64,000 nucleotides of DNA. It comes from Promicromonospora sp042731755. Lineage in GTDB: Bacteria > Actinomycetota > Actinomycetes > Actinomycetales > Cellulomonadaceae. Positions 51,930 to 60,775 of the stretch are shown piece by piece (position 1 is the first letter of the stretch; every line of letters starts with the position of its first letter). The position numbers were made by a program, and so were the translations under genes. The notes under the pieces are model-generated. The model saw only the letters and a program-made list of their open reading frames with translations, made no database searches and had not been told where the DNA came from. The stretch covers positions 186,001-250,000 of the forward strand of contig NZ_JBHWLR010000006.1 of the NCBI RefSeq assembly GCF_042731755.1, given 5' to 3'.

Positions 51930-52829
51930 TCACCCGGCGTCGGGCAGGTACGGCGACGTGCCGTCCGCGCCGATCCCCCGGTGCAGGGCCTCGTTCGACG
52001 GCGCGAGCGTGGCGAGCAGCCCGGCCCGTCGCTCCGGGGTCAGGAGCCGGGGTGCCGGGTGCGTGCGGTTGGAGAAGTGCGCGTCCAGGAAGCGGCGGAG
52101 CTCCTGCGTGTCCTGCTTCTCCAGCAGGCCGTTGCCGAGCAGCGCGATCTGCAGCGCCACGTCCGAGTAGCCCCGGTTGACGCTCGCGGTGTTGAACGAG
52201 AACTCCGGCGGCACGCCCGCGCCGGTCGCCGCGAAGAAGTCCCGCACGAAGCCGCGCGACCCCAGGGTCTTGATGGTCTCGAAGTACTTGACCCGCAGGT
52301 CCGCGCCGTCGGGCAGCGCCGCCCGCATCCGGTCGACGAGCACGTCCCAGCGCAGGTTCTCGTCGGCGACCGGCTCCATGAACTCCTCGAACGTGAGGGT
52401 GGAGCCCATGCGGACGGTCTGCAGGTAGGCGCTCTCCACGAACCGGTCCTGCCGGCGCACGTAGAACAGCACCGTGGTCCGCTCGGGGCGCAGCTCCTCG
52501 AGGGCGATGCGCAGCACGTCGCCCGCGGCCCGGTAGACCGGCCCCTTGCGGAACGACTGCACCGTCGCGAACAGGTCCTCGTGCGACAGCACGAGGCTCT
52601 CGTGGTCGAGCTGGTCGCGCAGCCGCGCGAAGCCCAGGCCGACGTTCTCGATCCCGGCGCCGTTGCGGCGCCACCGCGCGTGCGCCCCGCCGGTGGCGGC
52701 CTCGTAGTCGTGCCGGACCAGGACCGCGTAGCCCTGCGCCGCGAGCTTCTCCCGGTTGGCGTTGAGGGCCTTCTGCACGAGCGTGGTGCCGGTCTTGGCG
52801 GCGCCCGCGTGGAGCACGAGGTGCTTCAT
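51930..52829 (-). CDS. Sulfotransferase-like protein, copy 1
   Basis: 299 residues starting MKHLVLHAGAAKTGTTLVQKAL. The KTGTT loop after the first strand is the 5'-phosphosulfate-binding loop of PAPS sulfotransferases, and ESLVLSHEDLFATV, VLFYVRRQDRFVESAYLQTVR gives the 3'-phosphate-binding Arg/Ser region. No signal or membrane segment, so it acts on a cytosolic precursor. PAPS would come from CysDN and the APS kinase of this same window, and CysQ would remove the PAP formed. About half identical by eye to 54382-55317. Acceptor unknown; other P-loop kinases are the alternative. Confidence 0.75.
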   Translation of the reverse strand: MKHLVLHAGAAKTGTTLVQKALNANREKLAAQGYAVLVRHDYEAATGGAHARWRRNGAGIENVGLGFARLRDQLDHESLVLSHEDLFATVQSFRKGPVYRAAGDVLRIALEELRPERTTVLFYVRRQDRFVESAYLQTVRMGSTLTFEEFMEPVADENLRWDVLVDRMRAALPDGADLRVKYFETIKTLGSRGFVRDFFAATGAGVPPEFSFNTASVNRGYSDVALQIALLGNGLLEKQDTQELRRFLDAHFSNRTHPAPRLLTPERRAGLLATLAPSNEALHRGIGADGTSPYLPDAG

Positions 52830-52836
52830 CGCACCG

Positions 52837-52842
52837 AGATTA
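52837..52842 (-). promoter_or_regulatory. -10 element TAATCT, leaderless start of sulfotransferase copy 1
   Basis: Minus-strand TAATCT ends 7 nt before the ATG at 52829; no ribosome site between. Confidence 0.5.
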
Positions 52843-52883
52843 CGCGCGGGCAGGCCCGCAGGCGCGGATTTCCGGGCACGACA

Positions 52884-52919
52884 GAGCGCCGGGGCGGTCG
52901 GCGGACCACCCCGGCGCTC
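52884..52919. terminator. 15-bp hairpin after pyruvyltransferase copy 2
   Basis: Arms 52884-52898 and 52905-52919 pair at 14 of 15 positions, in the gap between the stop at 52934 and the promoter of the next minus-strand gene. Confidence 0.65.
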
Positions 52920-52933
52920 CGGCTCACGTCAGG

Positions 52934-54271
52934 TCAGCCGCCCATGAGGCGCTTGCGCAGCGGGCGCAGCCGCCGGCGCAGGCCGTCCGGCACGAGCTGC
53001 TTGCGGGGACCGCCCACGGCCTCGAGGTCCTTGCGGGCCTTGTTCAGCTCGCGCTTGAGCCGGCCGTTGTCCTGCTCCAGCTTGTCGAACCGCATGGACG
53101 AGTCGTACGCCCGCGCCGCGGTGCGGCGCTCCTGCGGCGTCAGCGCGCGGAACGACGGCGTGACCGTCTCGCCCGTCAGGCTCTTGTAGATCGACGAGAG
53201 GTTGTCCATCGACGTGTCGAAGAAGCCCTGGCGGACGCCCGCGAGCTCCTTGCGCAGCTCCGGCTGGCGCTCGTAGGACTCGTTGATGGTGCGGTACAGG
53301 GTGTCCTGGAAGCCGTCCGCGCGCGGGTCGATCGCCCATTCCGCGTGGCCGATGTCGGTCGCGAAGTAGCGGATCTTGTGGTGCACGTACAGGGACAGCG
53401 GGATCGCGCCCATGCCGAACGGCACCATCTGCGCGTGGCCGCGCGTGCCCAGGATCATCGGCAGGCCGGCGAAGTACTCGATGCCCTGGTAGAGCACGTC
53501 GCGGTTGCCCCACAGCACGTGCTCGCTGTCCACGATGCCGCGCTCGGTGAGCCGGTCGTGGAAGCCCATGTCGGCACGGGCGTGCGGCACGCTCTCGACG
53601 CGCCAGCCCTCGCCGGAGAGCTTGGCCAGCACGTCCACCTGGTCGGCGTAGATCTTGTCGGCGTCGAACCCAGCGCGCGCCTGGCGCTTGCCCACGATCG
53701 ACTCGGCGGAGATGCGGCGCTCGTGCGGGATCTCGTCACGGAACAGGTCCGGGTACAGGAACGACGAGAGCGTCGTCGGGCACGGCTGGTACGTGACCCG
53801 GTCCCGGTTCGACTCCTTGATGTACGGCTTGATGGTCTCCACCGAGCCGTGGTTGCGCAGACCGAAGAACACCGACTTCTCGAGCGTCAGGTTCACGTGC
53901 TCGCGGAACGGGTCCTCGAAGTCCGGCTGGTCGATGAAGCGGTTGTTGCCCACCGCGAAGATGATGAGCGGCTTCTCGATGCGGCGCAGCAGGTCCAGCG
54001 AGATGTTCCACTGCCAGCCGGAGCGCTGGTTCGGGTTCGTGTCGCTGAGGAACAGGCCACCACCGCCGACGACGACGGCGTCGACGTTCTCGTTGATGAA
54101 GTCGACCAGGCGCGCGGTCACGGGGTCGCGCAGCTGCCGGCTCTGGACGATCTCGAAGGCGTCCCCGCCCGCGAAGCCCTCGAAGAGCTCGCGCACGGTC
54201 TCGAACAGCAGGGTGTCCCCGTAGTTGCCGTACGTCTTGATGTCGAAATGGAAAAGTCGAAGTCGCTTCAT
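52934..54271 (-). CDS. Polysaccharide pyruvyltransferase-family protein, copy 2
   Basis: 445 residues from the ATG at 54271, which aligns MKRLRLFHFDIKTYGNYGD with the start of copy 1. The ATG lacks a clear ribosome site; an in-frame TTG at 54337 with an upstream GGGGG would add 22 residues. Blocks: AVVVGGGGLFLSDTNPNQRSGWQWN, VFFGLRNHGSVETIKPYI, YQPCPTTLSSFLYP, MILGTRGHAQMVPFGMGAIPLSLYVHHKIRYF. The C-terminus (about 375-445) is a Lys/Arg/Glu coiled-coil-like region (RFDKLEQDNGRLKRELNKA). Follows its sulfotransferase partner by 110 bp. Confidence 0.83.
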   Translation of the reverse strand: MKRLRLFHFDIKTYGNYGDTLLFETVRELFEGFAGGDAFEIVQSRQLRDPVTARLVDFINENVDAVVVGGGGLFLSDTNPNQRSGWQWNISLDLLRRIEKPLIIFAVGNNRFIDQPDFEDPFREHVNLTLEKSVFFGLRNHGSVETIKPYIKESNRDRVTYQPCPTTLSSFLYPDLFRDEIPHERRISAESIVGKRQARAGFDADKIYADQVDVLAKLSGEGWRVESVPHARADMGFHDRLTERGIVDSEHVLWGNRDVLYQGIEYFAGLPMILGTRGHAQMVPFGMGAIPLSLYVHHKIRYFATDIGHAEWAIDPRADGFQDTLYRTINESYERQPELRKELAGVRQGFFDTSMDNLSSIYKSLTGETVTPSFRALTPQERRTAARAYDSSMRFDKLEQDNGRLKRELNKARKDLEAVGGPRKQLVPDGLRRRLRPLRKRLMGG

Positions 54272-54381
54272 CGTGTCACGCGCCGGGTCTTGGAATGCAC
54301 GGGAACCATCCTTGATCAGTGTGGTCAGATCTGCCAAGCCCGCCGCCCCCTGGGCGACGGAACGTCATGTCGCGGTCCGGG

Positions 54382-55317
54382 TCACTTCCCGCCGCGGAGG
54401 TACGGCGACTCGCCCTTGTTCACCGCGAGTTCCGCCGCGGCCTGCGAGATGCCGGGTGTCACCATCTCGTGCAGCGCCTTGTTGGACGGCGCGAGCTCGG
54501 TCAGCATCTGCTCGCGCTGCTCCGGCGTCAGGAGCAGCGGCGACGGGTGCGTCACGTTGGAGAAGTTGGCGTCGAGGAACAGGCGGAGCTTACGGCGGTC
54601 CTCCGCGTCGAGCTCGCCGTTGCCGACGAGCGCGAGCTTGAGTGCGGCGTCAGAGTACCCGCGGTTGACGGCCTCGGTGTTGAAGGAGAACGTGGGCGTC
54701 ACGCCCGCACCGGTCTGCTGGTAGAACTCGCGCACGAACGGCCGCGAGTGCAGCTCCTTGATGCCCTCGAAGTAGTTGACCCGCACCTCGGCGTCCGCGG
54801 GGACGGCCCCCTTGATCGTCTCGACCAGGGTGTCCCACCGCAGGTTGTCCGCGGTCACGGGCTTCATGAACTCCTCGAACGACTGCGTCGAACCCACGCG
54901 CACGGTCTGGAGGTAGGAGCTCTCGACGAACCGGTCCTGGCGGCGCACGTACAGCAGCACCGTGGTGCGCTCCGGCCGCAGCACCTCCTGGGCGATCCCC
55001 AGGACGTCGCCGGCGGGCGCGTACAGCGGGCCGGTCCGGAACGAGTGCACCGAGGCCAGGAGGTCCTCGTGCGAGATGATCAGGCTGTCCTGCGTCGCCG
55101 CGTTCCGCACCATCTCGAAGGCCCGGGTCACGTTGCGGAGGCTGCCGCCCTGCCGGCGCCACCGGGAGTGGTGACCCTCGGTGAGGTTCTCGTACTCGTT
55201 GCGGATGAGTACGTCGTAGCCACGCGCCGCGAAGGCCTCACGGCTCGCACGGAGGGCCTTCTGCACCAGCGTCGTACCGGTCTTGTGCGCGCCGACGTGC
55301 AGGACGAGGTGCTTCAC
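54382..55317 (-). CDS. Sulfotransferase-like protein, copy 2
   Basis: 311 residues from the GTG at 55317 (AAAGG about 10 nt upstream). MKHLVLHVGAHKTGTTLVQKAL carries the PAPS 5'-loop; DSLIISHEDLLASVHSF and VLLYVRRQDRFVESSYLQTVRVGSTQSFEEFMKPV follow. The shared phrases with copy 1, down to FSFNT-VNRGYSD and LLTPEQR in the C-terminal half, show duplication rather than mere family likeness. Together with the following pyruvyltransferase it repeats the module at 50475-52829. Confidence 0.77.
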   Translation of the reverse strand: MKHLVLHVGAHKTGTTLVQKALRASREAFAARGYDVLIRNEYENLTEGHHSRWRRQGGSLRNVTRAFEMVRNAATQDSLIISHEDLLASVHSFRTGPLYAPAGDVLGIAQEVLRPERTTVLLYVRRQDRFVESSYLQTVRVGSTQSFEEFMKPVTADNLRWDTLVETIKGAVPADAEVRVNYFEGIKELHSRPFVREFYQQTGAGVTPTFSFNTEAVNRGYSDAALKLALVGNGELDAEDRRKLRLFLDANFSNVTHPSPLLLTPEQREQMLTELAPSNKALHEMVTPGISQAAAELAVNKGESPYLRGGK

Positions 55318-55352
55318 GGGAACCAACCTTTCGGGGCGGATGAACGCCCACG

Positions 55353-55358
55353 AGGATA
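55353..55358 (-). promoter_or_regulatory. -10 element TATCCT upstream of sulfotransferase copy 2
   Basis: Minus-strand TATCCT, giving a UTR of about 30 nt to the GTG at 55317. Confidence 0.4.
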
Positions 55359-55400
55359 CAGGCGGTCCCTACCCCCTCCGTGAAGTGCTTCGTGGGAGGC

Positions 55401-57374
55401 TCACCACCGCACGAACGCCACCCCGCTGACCCGCAGCCGGGCGTCGTCGAGCGTGCGCAGCGTCACCCGTCCCGACATCGTCCGCGGGAGGCGGACCGTG
55501 AGGACCCGCTGCGCCGCGCTCGGCCGGTCGGTGTCGAGCACGCCCACGCGGGTGGACCCCACGTACACGGCCACCCGTCCGCGCCCGGGCGCCGTCGCGG
55601 TCATGACCCGGATCTGGGTCACGCGCTCGACGTCGGACACCACGAGCCGGCTGTCGGCGTGCACGGTGGACCAGGCCCGGTCCCGGAAGTAGGCGTCGTT
55701 GCGCACCAGGGCCCAGGTGCCCGTGGTGCGGCTCATCGAGGCGAACGACACGGGGCGGGTGGTCCGCACGAGGTGCGAGATCGGGCCGAGCCGGCCGTTG
55801 CGGTCGACCGCCCGCACGGCGTACTGCACCGACAGTCCCTCGGCGGCGTACAGGTTGGCCGAGGTGCCCGTCACCGTGACGATCCGCCGCCAGTAGCGCT
55901 CGTTCGGCATGGGCGACCGGTGGCCGGCGTACCGCTCCAGCACCTGGTAGCGCACCGCCCCCGGCTCGGGCGCCCAGTGGAACCGCGTGCGGGCCGGCCA
56001 CTGGACCGGGTACTGGTTCCCCTTAGCGGCCCGCGCCGTGATCGTGCCCGTCGTGAAGCGCACGGTGCCGTACCGGTCGAGCGCGGCGTTCTTCATCGCG
56101 TTCACCGCCCGGCGGATCGCCGGGAGCCGTTCGGCCAGGTGGGTCCCGGGGCACGCGGTGAAGTTCGTGGTGCGGTGGCCGAGGATGCGGGGCACCCGCA
56201 CCACGTCGCCCGGGTCGCTGCGCGTGCCGGACCCCGAGCTGCCGCCGTTCGGCAGGCCCACGGTCCCGGTCACGGGCATGTGGTAGCGGTACGCCTTCCA
56301 CGCGAGCACCCGCTCCAGGCTGCGCAGCAGGGACGACGTCGGGGACGCCGAGCCGAAGCTGCCCATCGCGGAGATGCCGATGGTGCCGGTGTTGAAGCCC
56401 CCGGCCTGCGCGCCGATCGGGTTGTCCGTGGCCGCCTCCCGGCGCCCCACGAAGACCGTCCCGTACCGGTCGACGAGGAACTGGTAGCCGATGTCCGGCC
56501 AGTCGCGGGACTGCGTGTGGTAGGCGTAGATGCCGCGGACGATCGCCGCCGACTGGCTCCGGCTGTAGGAGTTGGTGCCCGCCGTGTGGTGCACGTACAT
56601 CGCGTCCAGCCGGCCCGACACCTCGGGCCACACCTCGCCCAGCGACTCGTCGGCGCCCCAGGCGCTGCGCGGCACCAGCGCCGGCCGGATCTCGTCGCCC
56701 GTCGCCGCGTTCGCCGAGCCCGCCGGCTGCGCCGTCGCCCCCGCGTTCGCGTCGGCGGCCGTGGCGCCCGGGTCCACGACGTCGACCCGCAGGCCGGACG
56801 GCGTCCGCCCGCTCACCGTTCGCACGCGGGCCTGCACGGCGTCGGCGCCGGCGGAGAGGAACGGCTCGGTCCCGGCCCGGCCGCCGGGGACCCCCGCGCC
56901 GTCGGCGCCGACCTCCTCGACGCCGACCGACTGCCAGGCGCCCCAGGCGTCGTCCTCCCGGACGCGCAGGGCGACCTCGGTGACCTCCTCGTCCGTGCCG
57001 GCGTCCCAGGTGACGCCGGCGACGAGGAAGTCCAGGGTCTCGGTGCGCGCGCTCAGCGCCGCGAGCCGGCCGGGCGCCGCGGCGGCCGTGTCAGCGGCGG
57101 CGCCGGCGTCGGACTGCGTACCGCCCGCCCCGCCGTCGGCCCCGCCGTCCGCGGGGGCGTCCGCGTGGGCCTCGTCGTGCCCCTGCGCCGCGCGCAGGGC
57201 GCTCGGGTCGCGCCGCGCCGCGGGGTCGACGCCGGCAAGGCGCACCTCGTCGAGCTCCGGTGTCACCGCCGAGGCCTCCGGGAGGGGCAGCTCGATCGCC
57301 GGCAGCAGCACGCCACCGGCGGAGAGCACGAGTACCAGGGATGTCGTGGTCGTTCTCCGCACGAGTGGCGTCAT
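55401..57374 (-). CDS. Secreted N-acetylmuramoyl-L-alanine amidase, PGRP type
   Basis: 657 residues; ATG at 57374 supported by TACGGT 7 nt upstream. Signal peptide (TTTTSLVLVLSAGGVLLPAIE) then a long Ala/Asp/Gly-rich segment and a beta-sandwich-like region (about 100-210). The amidase_2/PGRP domain (about 228-410) has IRPALVPRSAWGADESL, the first zinc His in MYVHHTAGTNSYS, Tyr in YQFLVDRYGTVFVGRRE, and the second zinc site GHRTTNFTACPG. The C-terminal 230 residues look like fibronectin/CBM-type beta domains. It cuts the lactyl amide bond of peptidoglycan. Divergent from a SpoIID/LytB protein. Confidence 0.9.
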   Translation of the reverse strand: MTPLVRRTTTTSLVLVLSAGGVLLPAIELPLPEASAVTPELDEVRLAGVDPAARRDPSALRAAQGHDEAHADAPADGGADGGAGGTQSDAGAAADTAAAAPGRLAALSARTETLDFLVAGVTWDAGTDEEVTEVALRVREDDAWGAWQSVGVEEVGADGAGVPGGRAGTEPFLSAGADAVQARVRTVSGRTPSGLRVDVVDPGATAADANAGATAQPAGSANAATGDEIRPALVPRSAWGADESLGEVWPEVSGRLDAMYVHHTAGTNSYSRSQSAAIVRGIYAYHTQSRDWPDIGYQFLVDRYGTVFVGRREAATDNPIGAQAGGFNTGTIGISAMGSFGSASPTSSLLRSLERVLAWKAYRYHMPVTGTVGLPNGGSSGSGTRSDPGDVVRVPRILGHRTTNFTACPGTHLAERLPAIRRAVNAMKNAALDRYGTVRFTTGTITARAAKGNQYPVQWPARTRFHWAPEPGAVRYQVLERYAGHRSPMPNERYWRRIVTVTGTSANLYAAEGLSVQYAVRAVDRNGRLGPISHLVRTTRPVSFASMSRTTGTWALVRNDAYFRDRAWSTVHADSRLVVSDVERVTQIRVMTATAPGRGRVAVYVGSTRVGVLDTDRPSAAQRVLTVRLPRTMSGRVTLRTLDDARLRVSGVAFVRW

Positions 57375-57381
57375 GACCCCG

Positions 57382-57387
57382 ACCGTA
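57382..57387 (-). promoter_or_regulatory. -10 element TACGGT, leaderless start of the PGRP amidase
   Basis: Minus-strand TACGGT ends 7 nt before the ATG at 57374; fixes the start against upstream in-frame codons. Confidence 0.5.
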
Positions 57388-57518
57388 GGCACCGTCGGGC
57401 GATACCGCACCCATGTCGGCATCAATCACCCGTTTCGGGTGACCCACGGGTGACTCCGGGGGACCCCAGGTGCCGAGCGTCCGGCGGTGATGCACAGTGC
57501 AGGCAGGGAGTGATCACC

Positions 57519-58895
57519 ATGAGCACACGAGCCGGCGCCGAACGACCCGTCCCCTCCCCCGCCCAGCGCGGCGGGCGCGAACGCGAGCGGAGGCAGCGTC
57601 GCCCGCGCCGCTGGCGTCACCTCCTGCTCCCCCTCGTCCTGGCGGCGGCGTCGCTCGTCGCGGCCCCGGGCACCGCGAGCGCGGCGGTGCCCGACCGGTT
57701 CGTCATCGAGGGCTCGGGCTTCGGGCACGGTGTGGGGATGTCGCAGTACGGCGCCTACGAGATGTCCCGGCGCGGGCACTCCGCCGCCGGCATCCTCGCG
57801 CACTACTACCAGGGCACGGTGGCGAAGCGGGTCAACACGAAGACCCTGATCGACGTCCAGGTCTACGGGCCCGACCCGTACTCGTACGCGAGCTACGGCG
57901 ACACGAGCGCGACCAAGGTCACGGTGCGCGGCGGCGGATGGCGGCTGCGCGTCGGCGAACGGACCGTGGCCTTCGGCCCGGCGGGCACGCTGAAGGTGTC
58001 GACGTCGAAGGGCGACGTGCTGGTGCGCACCCCGGACGGCAGGCTGCACCGGCACGACGAGCTCACGCTCCAGTGGGCCGGGACGCCGTCCTACAAGCCC
58101 GGCGCGAAGCCCGCGACGGCGAGCGTCAAGGGCGCGCACGGCTCCTACCGGTACGGGCGGCTGCTGCTCAGCGCGTCGCAGGGGGTGCCGAACGTCGTCA
58201 ACCGGCTGCGGCTGAACACCGACTACCTGTACGGCGTGGCCGAGATGCCCTCGTCCTGGGGCTCGGCCGGCGGGCAGCAGGCGCTGCGCGCGCAGGCCGT
58301 CGTCGCCCGTTCCTACGCGGTGCTGGAGACGGCGCAGCGCAAGGCGGTCTGCCGCTGCCACGTCGTGGACGACATCCGGGACCAGCAGTTCTCCGGGTGG
58401 AAGAAGGCCTCGGGCGAGGGCAGCGGCTACTGGCGCAAGGCCGTCAGCTCCACCGCCCGTACGCTCAGCCGGGCGAGCGTGCTGACCTACGGCGGCCGGC
58501 CCGTGGCCGCCCACTACTACTCGTCGAGCGGCGGGAGCAGCCGGTACGGCTGGCGCAGCGCGCGGTCCGAGGACGTGTGGTCGTCGGCCGTGCCCTACGA
58601 GCGGTCCGAGACGGACCCGTACTCGAAGGCCGCCCCCGGCAACGGCATGGTGCGCTGGGAGCGGGCGCTCAGCCAGGCCAGGGCGCAGCAGCTCTTCGGG
58701 CTGAACCGGGTCGCGTCGATCAAGGTGACGGACCGGTACTCGAGCGGTCAGGTCAAGCGGCTCGTGGCCACGTCGCCGAGCGGCGCCACCAGGAGCGTCT
58801 CGGGCAAGGCCGACCAGATCCGGTCCCGCGTGGGCGCGAAGACCTCGGCGGGCAACGTGCCGTCGTCCTGGTTCACGAGCATCAAACCGGGCTGA
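57519..58895 (+). CDS. Secreted SpoIID/LytB-domain protein
   Basis: 458 residues; ATG with GGGAG about 8 nt upstream. Strongly basic n-region (RERERRQRRPRRWRH) then a hydrophobic core and an ASAA-V cleavage site near 55. The SpoIID hallmark FGHGVGMSQYGAYEMSRRGHSAAGILAHYYQGT follows at once (about 67-100), and LYGVAEMPSSWG...QALRAQAVVARSYAVLE (about 230-270) is the second conserved block. SpoIID is a lytic transglycosylase acting on denuded glycan strands, which suits pairing with the divergent amidase that strips stem peptides. Two Cys (CRCH) lie near residue 280. Confidence 0.9.
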   Translation: MSTRAGAERPVPSPAQRGGRERERRQRRPRRWRHLLLPLVLAAASLVAAPGTASAAVPDRFVIEGSGFGHGVGMSQYGAYEMSRRGHSAAGILAHYYQGTVAKRVNTKTLIDVQVYGPDPYSYASYGDTSATKVTVRGGGWRLRVGERTVAFGPAGTLKVSTSKGDVLVRTPDGRLHRHDELTLQWAGTPSYKPGAKPATASVKGAHGSYRYGRLLLSASQGVPNVVNRLRLNTDYLYGVAEMPSSWGSAGGQQALRAQAVVARSYAVLETAQRKAVCRCHVVDDIRDQQFSGWKKASGEGSGYWRKAVSSTARTLSRASVLTYGGRPVAAHYYSSSGGSSRYGWRSARSEDVWSSAVPYERSETDPYSKAAPGNGMVRWERALSQARAQQLFGLNRVASIKVTDRYSSGQVKRLVATSPSGATRSVSGKADQIRSRVGAKTSAGNVPSSWFTSIKPG

Positions 58896-58903
58896 GCCCC
58901 GGG

Positions 58904-58951
58904 ACGTGTCGGACGCTCAGGTCACCCGGGTGACCTGAGCGTCTGCCACGT
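58904..58951. terminator. 24-bp hairpin without loop (family 1 repeat)
   Basis: Arms 58904-58927 and 58928-58951 match at 22 of 24 positions. Sequence ACGTGTCGGACGCTCAGGTC is almost the same as the arm at 715-734. Lies between converging stops of the SpoIID and trm112-like genes. Confidence 0.78.
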
Positions 58952-58962
58952 ACGGCGCGGGT

Positions 58963-59163
58963 TCAGAGCGGGCGGGCGTCCGACTCCAGCAGCACCGGGA
59001 TGCCGTCGCGCACTGGGTAGGCCAGCGGCCGCTCGGGATCGGTCGAGTGCAGCTCGGGCTCGCCGCCGGGCCCGACGCCGTCCGTCAGGGTCGCCCCGGT
59101 CACGGGGCAGCGCAGGATCTCGCGCACCCACGGCTCCAGCGCCTCGGTCTTGGCAGTGCTCAC
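58963..59163 (-). CDS. Trm112-family small protein
   Basis: 66 residues, ATGA-coupled to the phosphomannomutase gene. WVREILRCPVTGATLTDG...LAYPVRDGIPVLLESDARPL is the Trm112/YcaR pattern: one Cys-Pro at the start of the fold and the conserved Y-P-x-R-D-G-I-P-V-LL ending. In actinomycetes it commonly sits next to manB, as here. Bacterial members are thought to stabilise partner proteins; the specific partner is not known. Confidence 0.88.
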   Translation of the reverse strand: MSTAKTEALEPWVREILRCPVTGATLTDGVGPGGEPELHSTDPERPLAYPVRDGIPVLLESDARPL

Positions 59164-60665
59164 GGTGTCTCTTCTCCCTCGGCCGGCGCGGCGGCCGGAT
59201 CACGCACGAGCGACAGGACGTCGTCGCGCACCTTCTCCATGATGTCCTGGTCGGCGGCCTCGACGTTCAGGCGCAGCAGCGGCTCGGTGTTGGACGCGCG
59301 CAGGTTGAACCACCACTGCGGGTGCGACTCCCAGTGCGAGACCGTCACCCCGTCCAGGGTGTCCACCACGATCCCCGGGTAGGCCGCCCGGTAGGCGTCC
59401 AGCACCCGCTCGGTCGCCGCGGCGGCGTCCGGCACCGTCGAGTTGATCTCGCCCGAGCCGACGTACGGCTCGAACATCTCGGCCAGCTCCGACATCGTGT
59501 GGTCCTGCGTGCCGAGCGCGGCCAGCACGTGCAGCGCGGCCAGCATCCCGGTGTCCGCGAACCAGAAGTCGCGGAAGTAGTAGTGCGCGGAGTGCTCGCC
59601 GCCGAACACCGCGCCGTGCTCGGCCATCTGCGCCTTGATGAACGAGTGCCCCACGCGGGTGCGGACCGTCTCCGCGCCCGCCGCGGACAGCAGGTCCGGG
59701 ACGGCGTGGGACGTGATCAGGTTGTGGATCACCGTCGGCGTGCGGCCCGCGGTCAGCTCCTTGGTCACCTCCGCGAGCCCCACCAGGGCGGTGATGGCGG
59801 ACGGCGAGACGGCACCCCCGCGCTCGTCCACCACGAAGCAGCGGTCGGCGTCGCCGTCGAACGCGAGCCCCAGGTCCGCCTCGTTCGCCACGACGGCGGC
59901 CTGCAGGTCGATCAGGTTGGCCGGCTCCAGCGGGTTGGCCTCGTGGTTGGGGAACGTGCCGTCCAGCTCGAAGAACAGCGGCACCACGTCCAGCCGCAGC
60001 CCCGCGAGGCCCGCGGCGTCGCCCAGGACGGCGGGGACCGTCAGGCCGCCCATGCCGTTGCCCGCGTCGACGACGACCTTCAGCGGCCGCACGCCGGACA
60101 GGTCCACCAGCTCCCGCAGGAAGGCCGCGTAGTCGGCGAGCACGTCCTGCTCGGTGACCCGGCCGGGCTCGGCGACCGGCTCGGGGAGCCCGCCGTCCAG
60201 GTAACCCTGTGCCAGCTCGCGGACCTCGGCCAGGCCCGTCTCCTGCCCCACCGGGCGCGCGCCCGAGCGGCACAGCTTGATCCCGTTGTACCGCGCCGGG
60301 TTGTGGCTCGCGGTGAACATCGCGCCCGGCACGTCCAGCCGCCCCGACGCGAAGTAGAGCCCGTCGGTGGAGCACAGGCCGATCAGCGTGACGTCCACGC
60401 CCTGGTCGGTGACGCCCCGGGCGAACGCGTCCACCAGCTCCGGGCCGGAGTCGCGCATGTCGCGGCCGATCACCATGGCGGGGCGGCCCGCCGCGGCGTC
60501 GCCGGCGTCCTCGTCGCCGTCCGCGGAACCGGTCGCGGCGTCCGCGAGGACGACGACGCGGGCGAACGCGGCCCCCAGGGCCTGCGCCACGTGCGGGGAG
60601 AGCTGGTCGGGAACGACACCGCGTACGTCGTACGCCTTGACGAGGGTGCTCAGGTCGATGGCCAC
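59160..60665 (-). CDS. manB: Phosphomannomutase/phosphoglucomutase
   Basis: 501 residues from a leaderless GTG. Alpha-D-phosphohexomutase domains in order: KAYDVRGVVPDQL, active-site phosphoserine loop MFTASHNPARYNGIKLC (about 115-131), metal-binding LAFDGDADRCFVVDERG (about 265), sugar loop FGGEHSAHYYFRDFW (about 350), and phosphate-binding RASNTEPLLRLNVEA (about 460). Interconverts mannose 6- and 1-phosphate for GDP-mannose supply. Divergent from manA across a short gap with leaderless promoters on both sides. Confidence 0.94.
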   Translation of the reverse strand: MAIDLSTLVKAYDVRGVVPDQLSPHVAQALGAAFARVVVLADAATGSADGDEDAGDAAAGRPAMVIGRDMRDSGPELVDAFARGVTDQGVDVTLIGLCSTDGLYFASGRLDVPGAMFTASHNPARYNGIKLCRSGARPVGQETGLAEVRELAQGYLDGGLPEPVAEPGRVTEQDVLADYAAFLRELVDLSGVRPLKVVVDAGNGMGGLTVPAVLGDAAGLAGLRLDVVPLFFELDGTFPNHEANPLEPANLIDLQAAVVANEADLGLAFDGDADRCFVVDERGGAVSPSAITALVGLAEVTKELTAGRTPTVIHNLITSHAVPDLLSAAGAETVRTRVGHSFIKAQMAEHGAVFGGEHSAHYYFRDFWFADTGMLAALHVLAALGTQDHTMSELAEMFEPYVGSGEINSTVPDAAAATERVLDAYRAAYPGIVVDTLDGVTVSHWESHPQWWFNLRASNTEPLLRLNVEAADQDIMEKVRDDVLSLVRDPAAAPAEGEETP

Positions 60666-60671
60666 GCCGCC

Positions 60672-60677
60672 AGCCTA
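60672..60677 (-). promoter_or_regulatory. -10 element TAGGCT, leaderless start of manB
   Basis: Minus-strand TAGGCT ends 6 nt before the GTG at 60665. Confidence 0.55.
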
Positions 60678-60775
60678 CGGAACGCGGACGGCCCACCGCG
60701 ATCAGGGGTGCCCCCGATCTGCGGGTCGGGGTGCCCCGACCGCCCCCTGTCCAGGAACCGGATGTTTCGTACGGT

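Noticed and set aside
52830..54380. Longer TTG start at 54337 for pyruvyltransferase copy 2 as the annotated start
   Set aside because: It has a ribosome-site-like GGGGG, but the added 22 residues have no counterpart in copy 1; kept only as an alternative.
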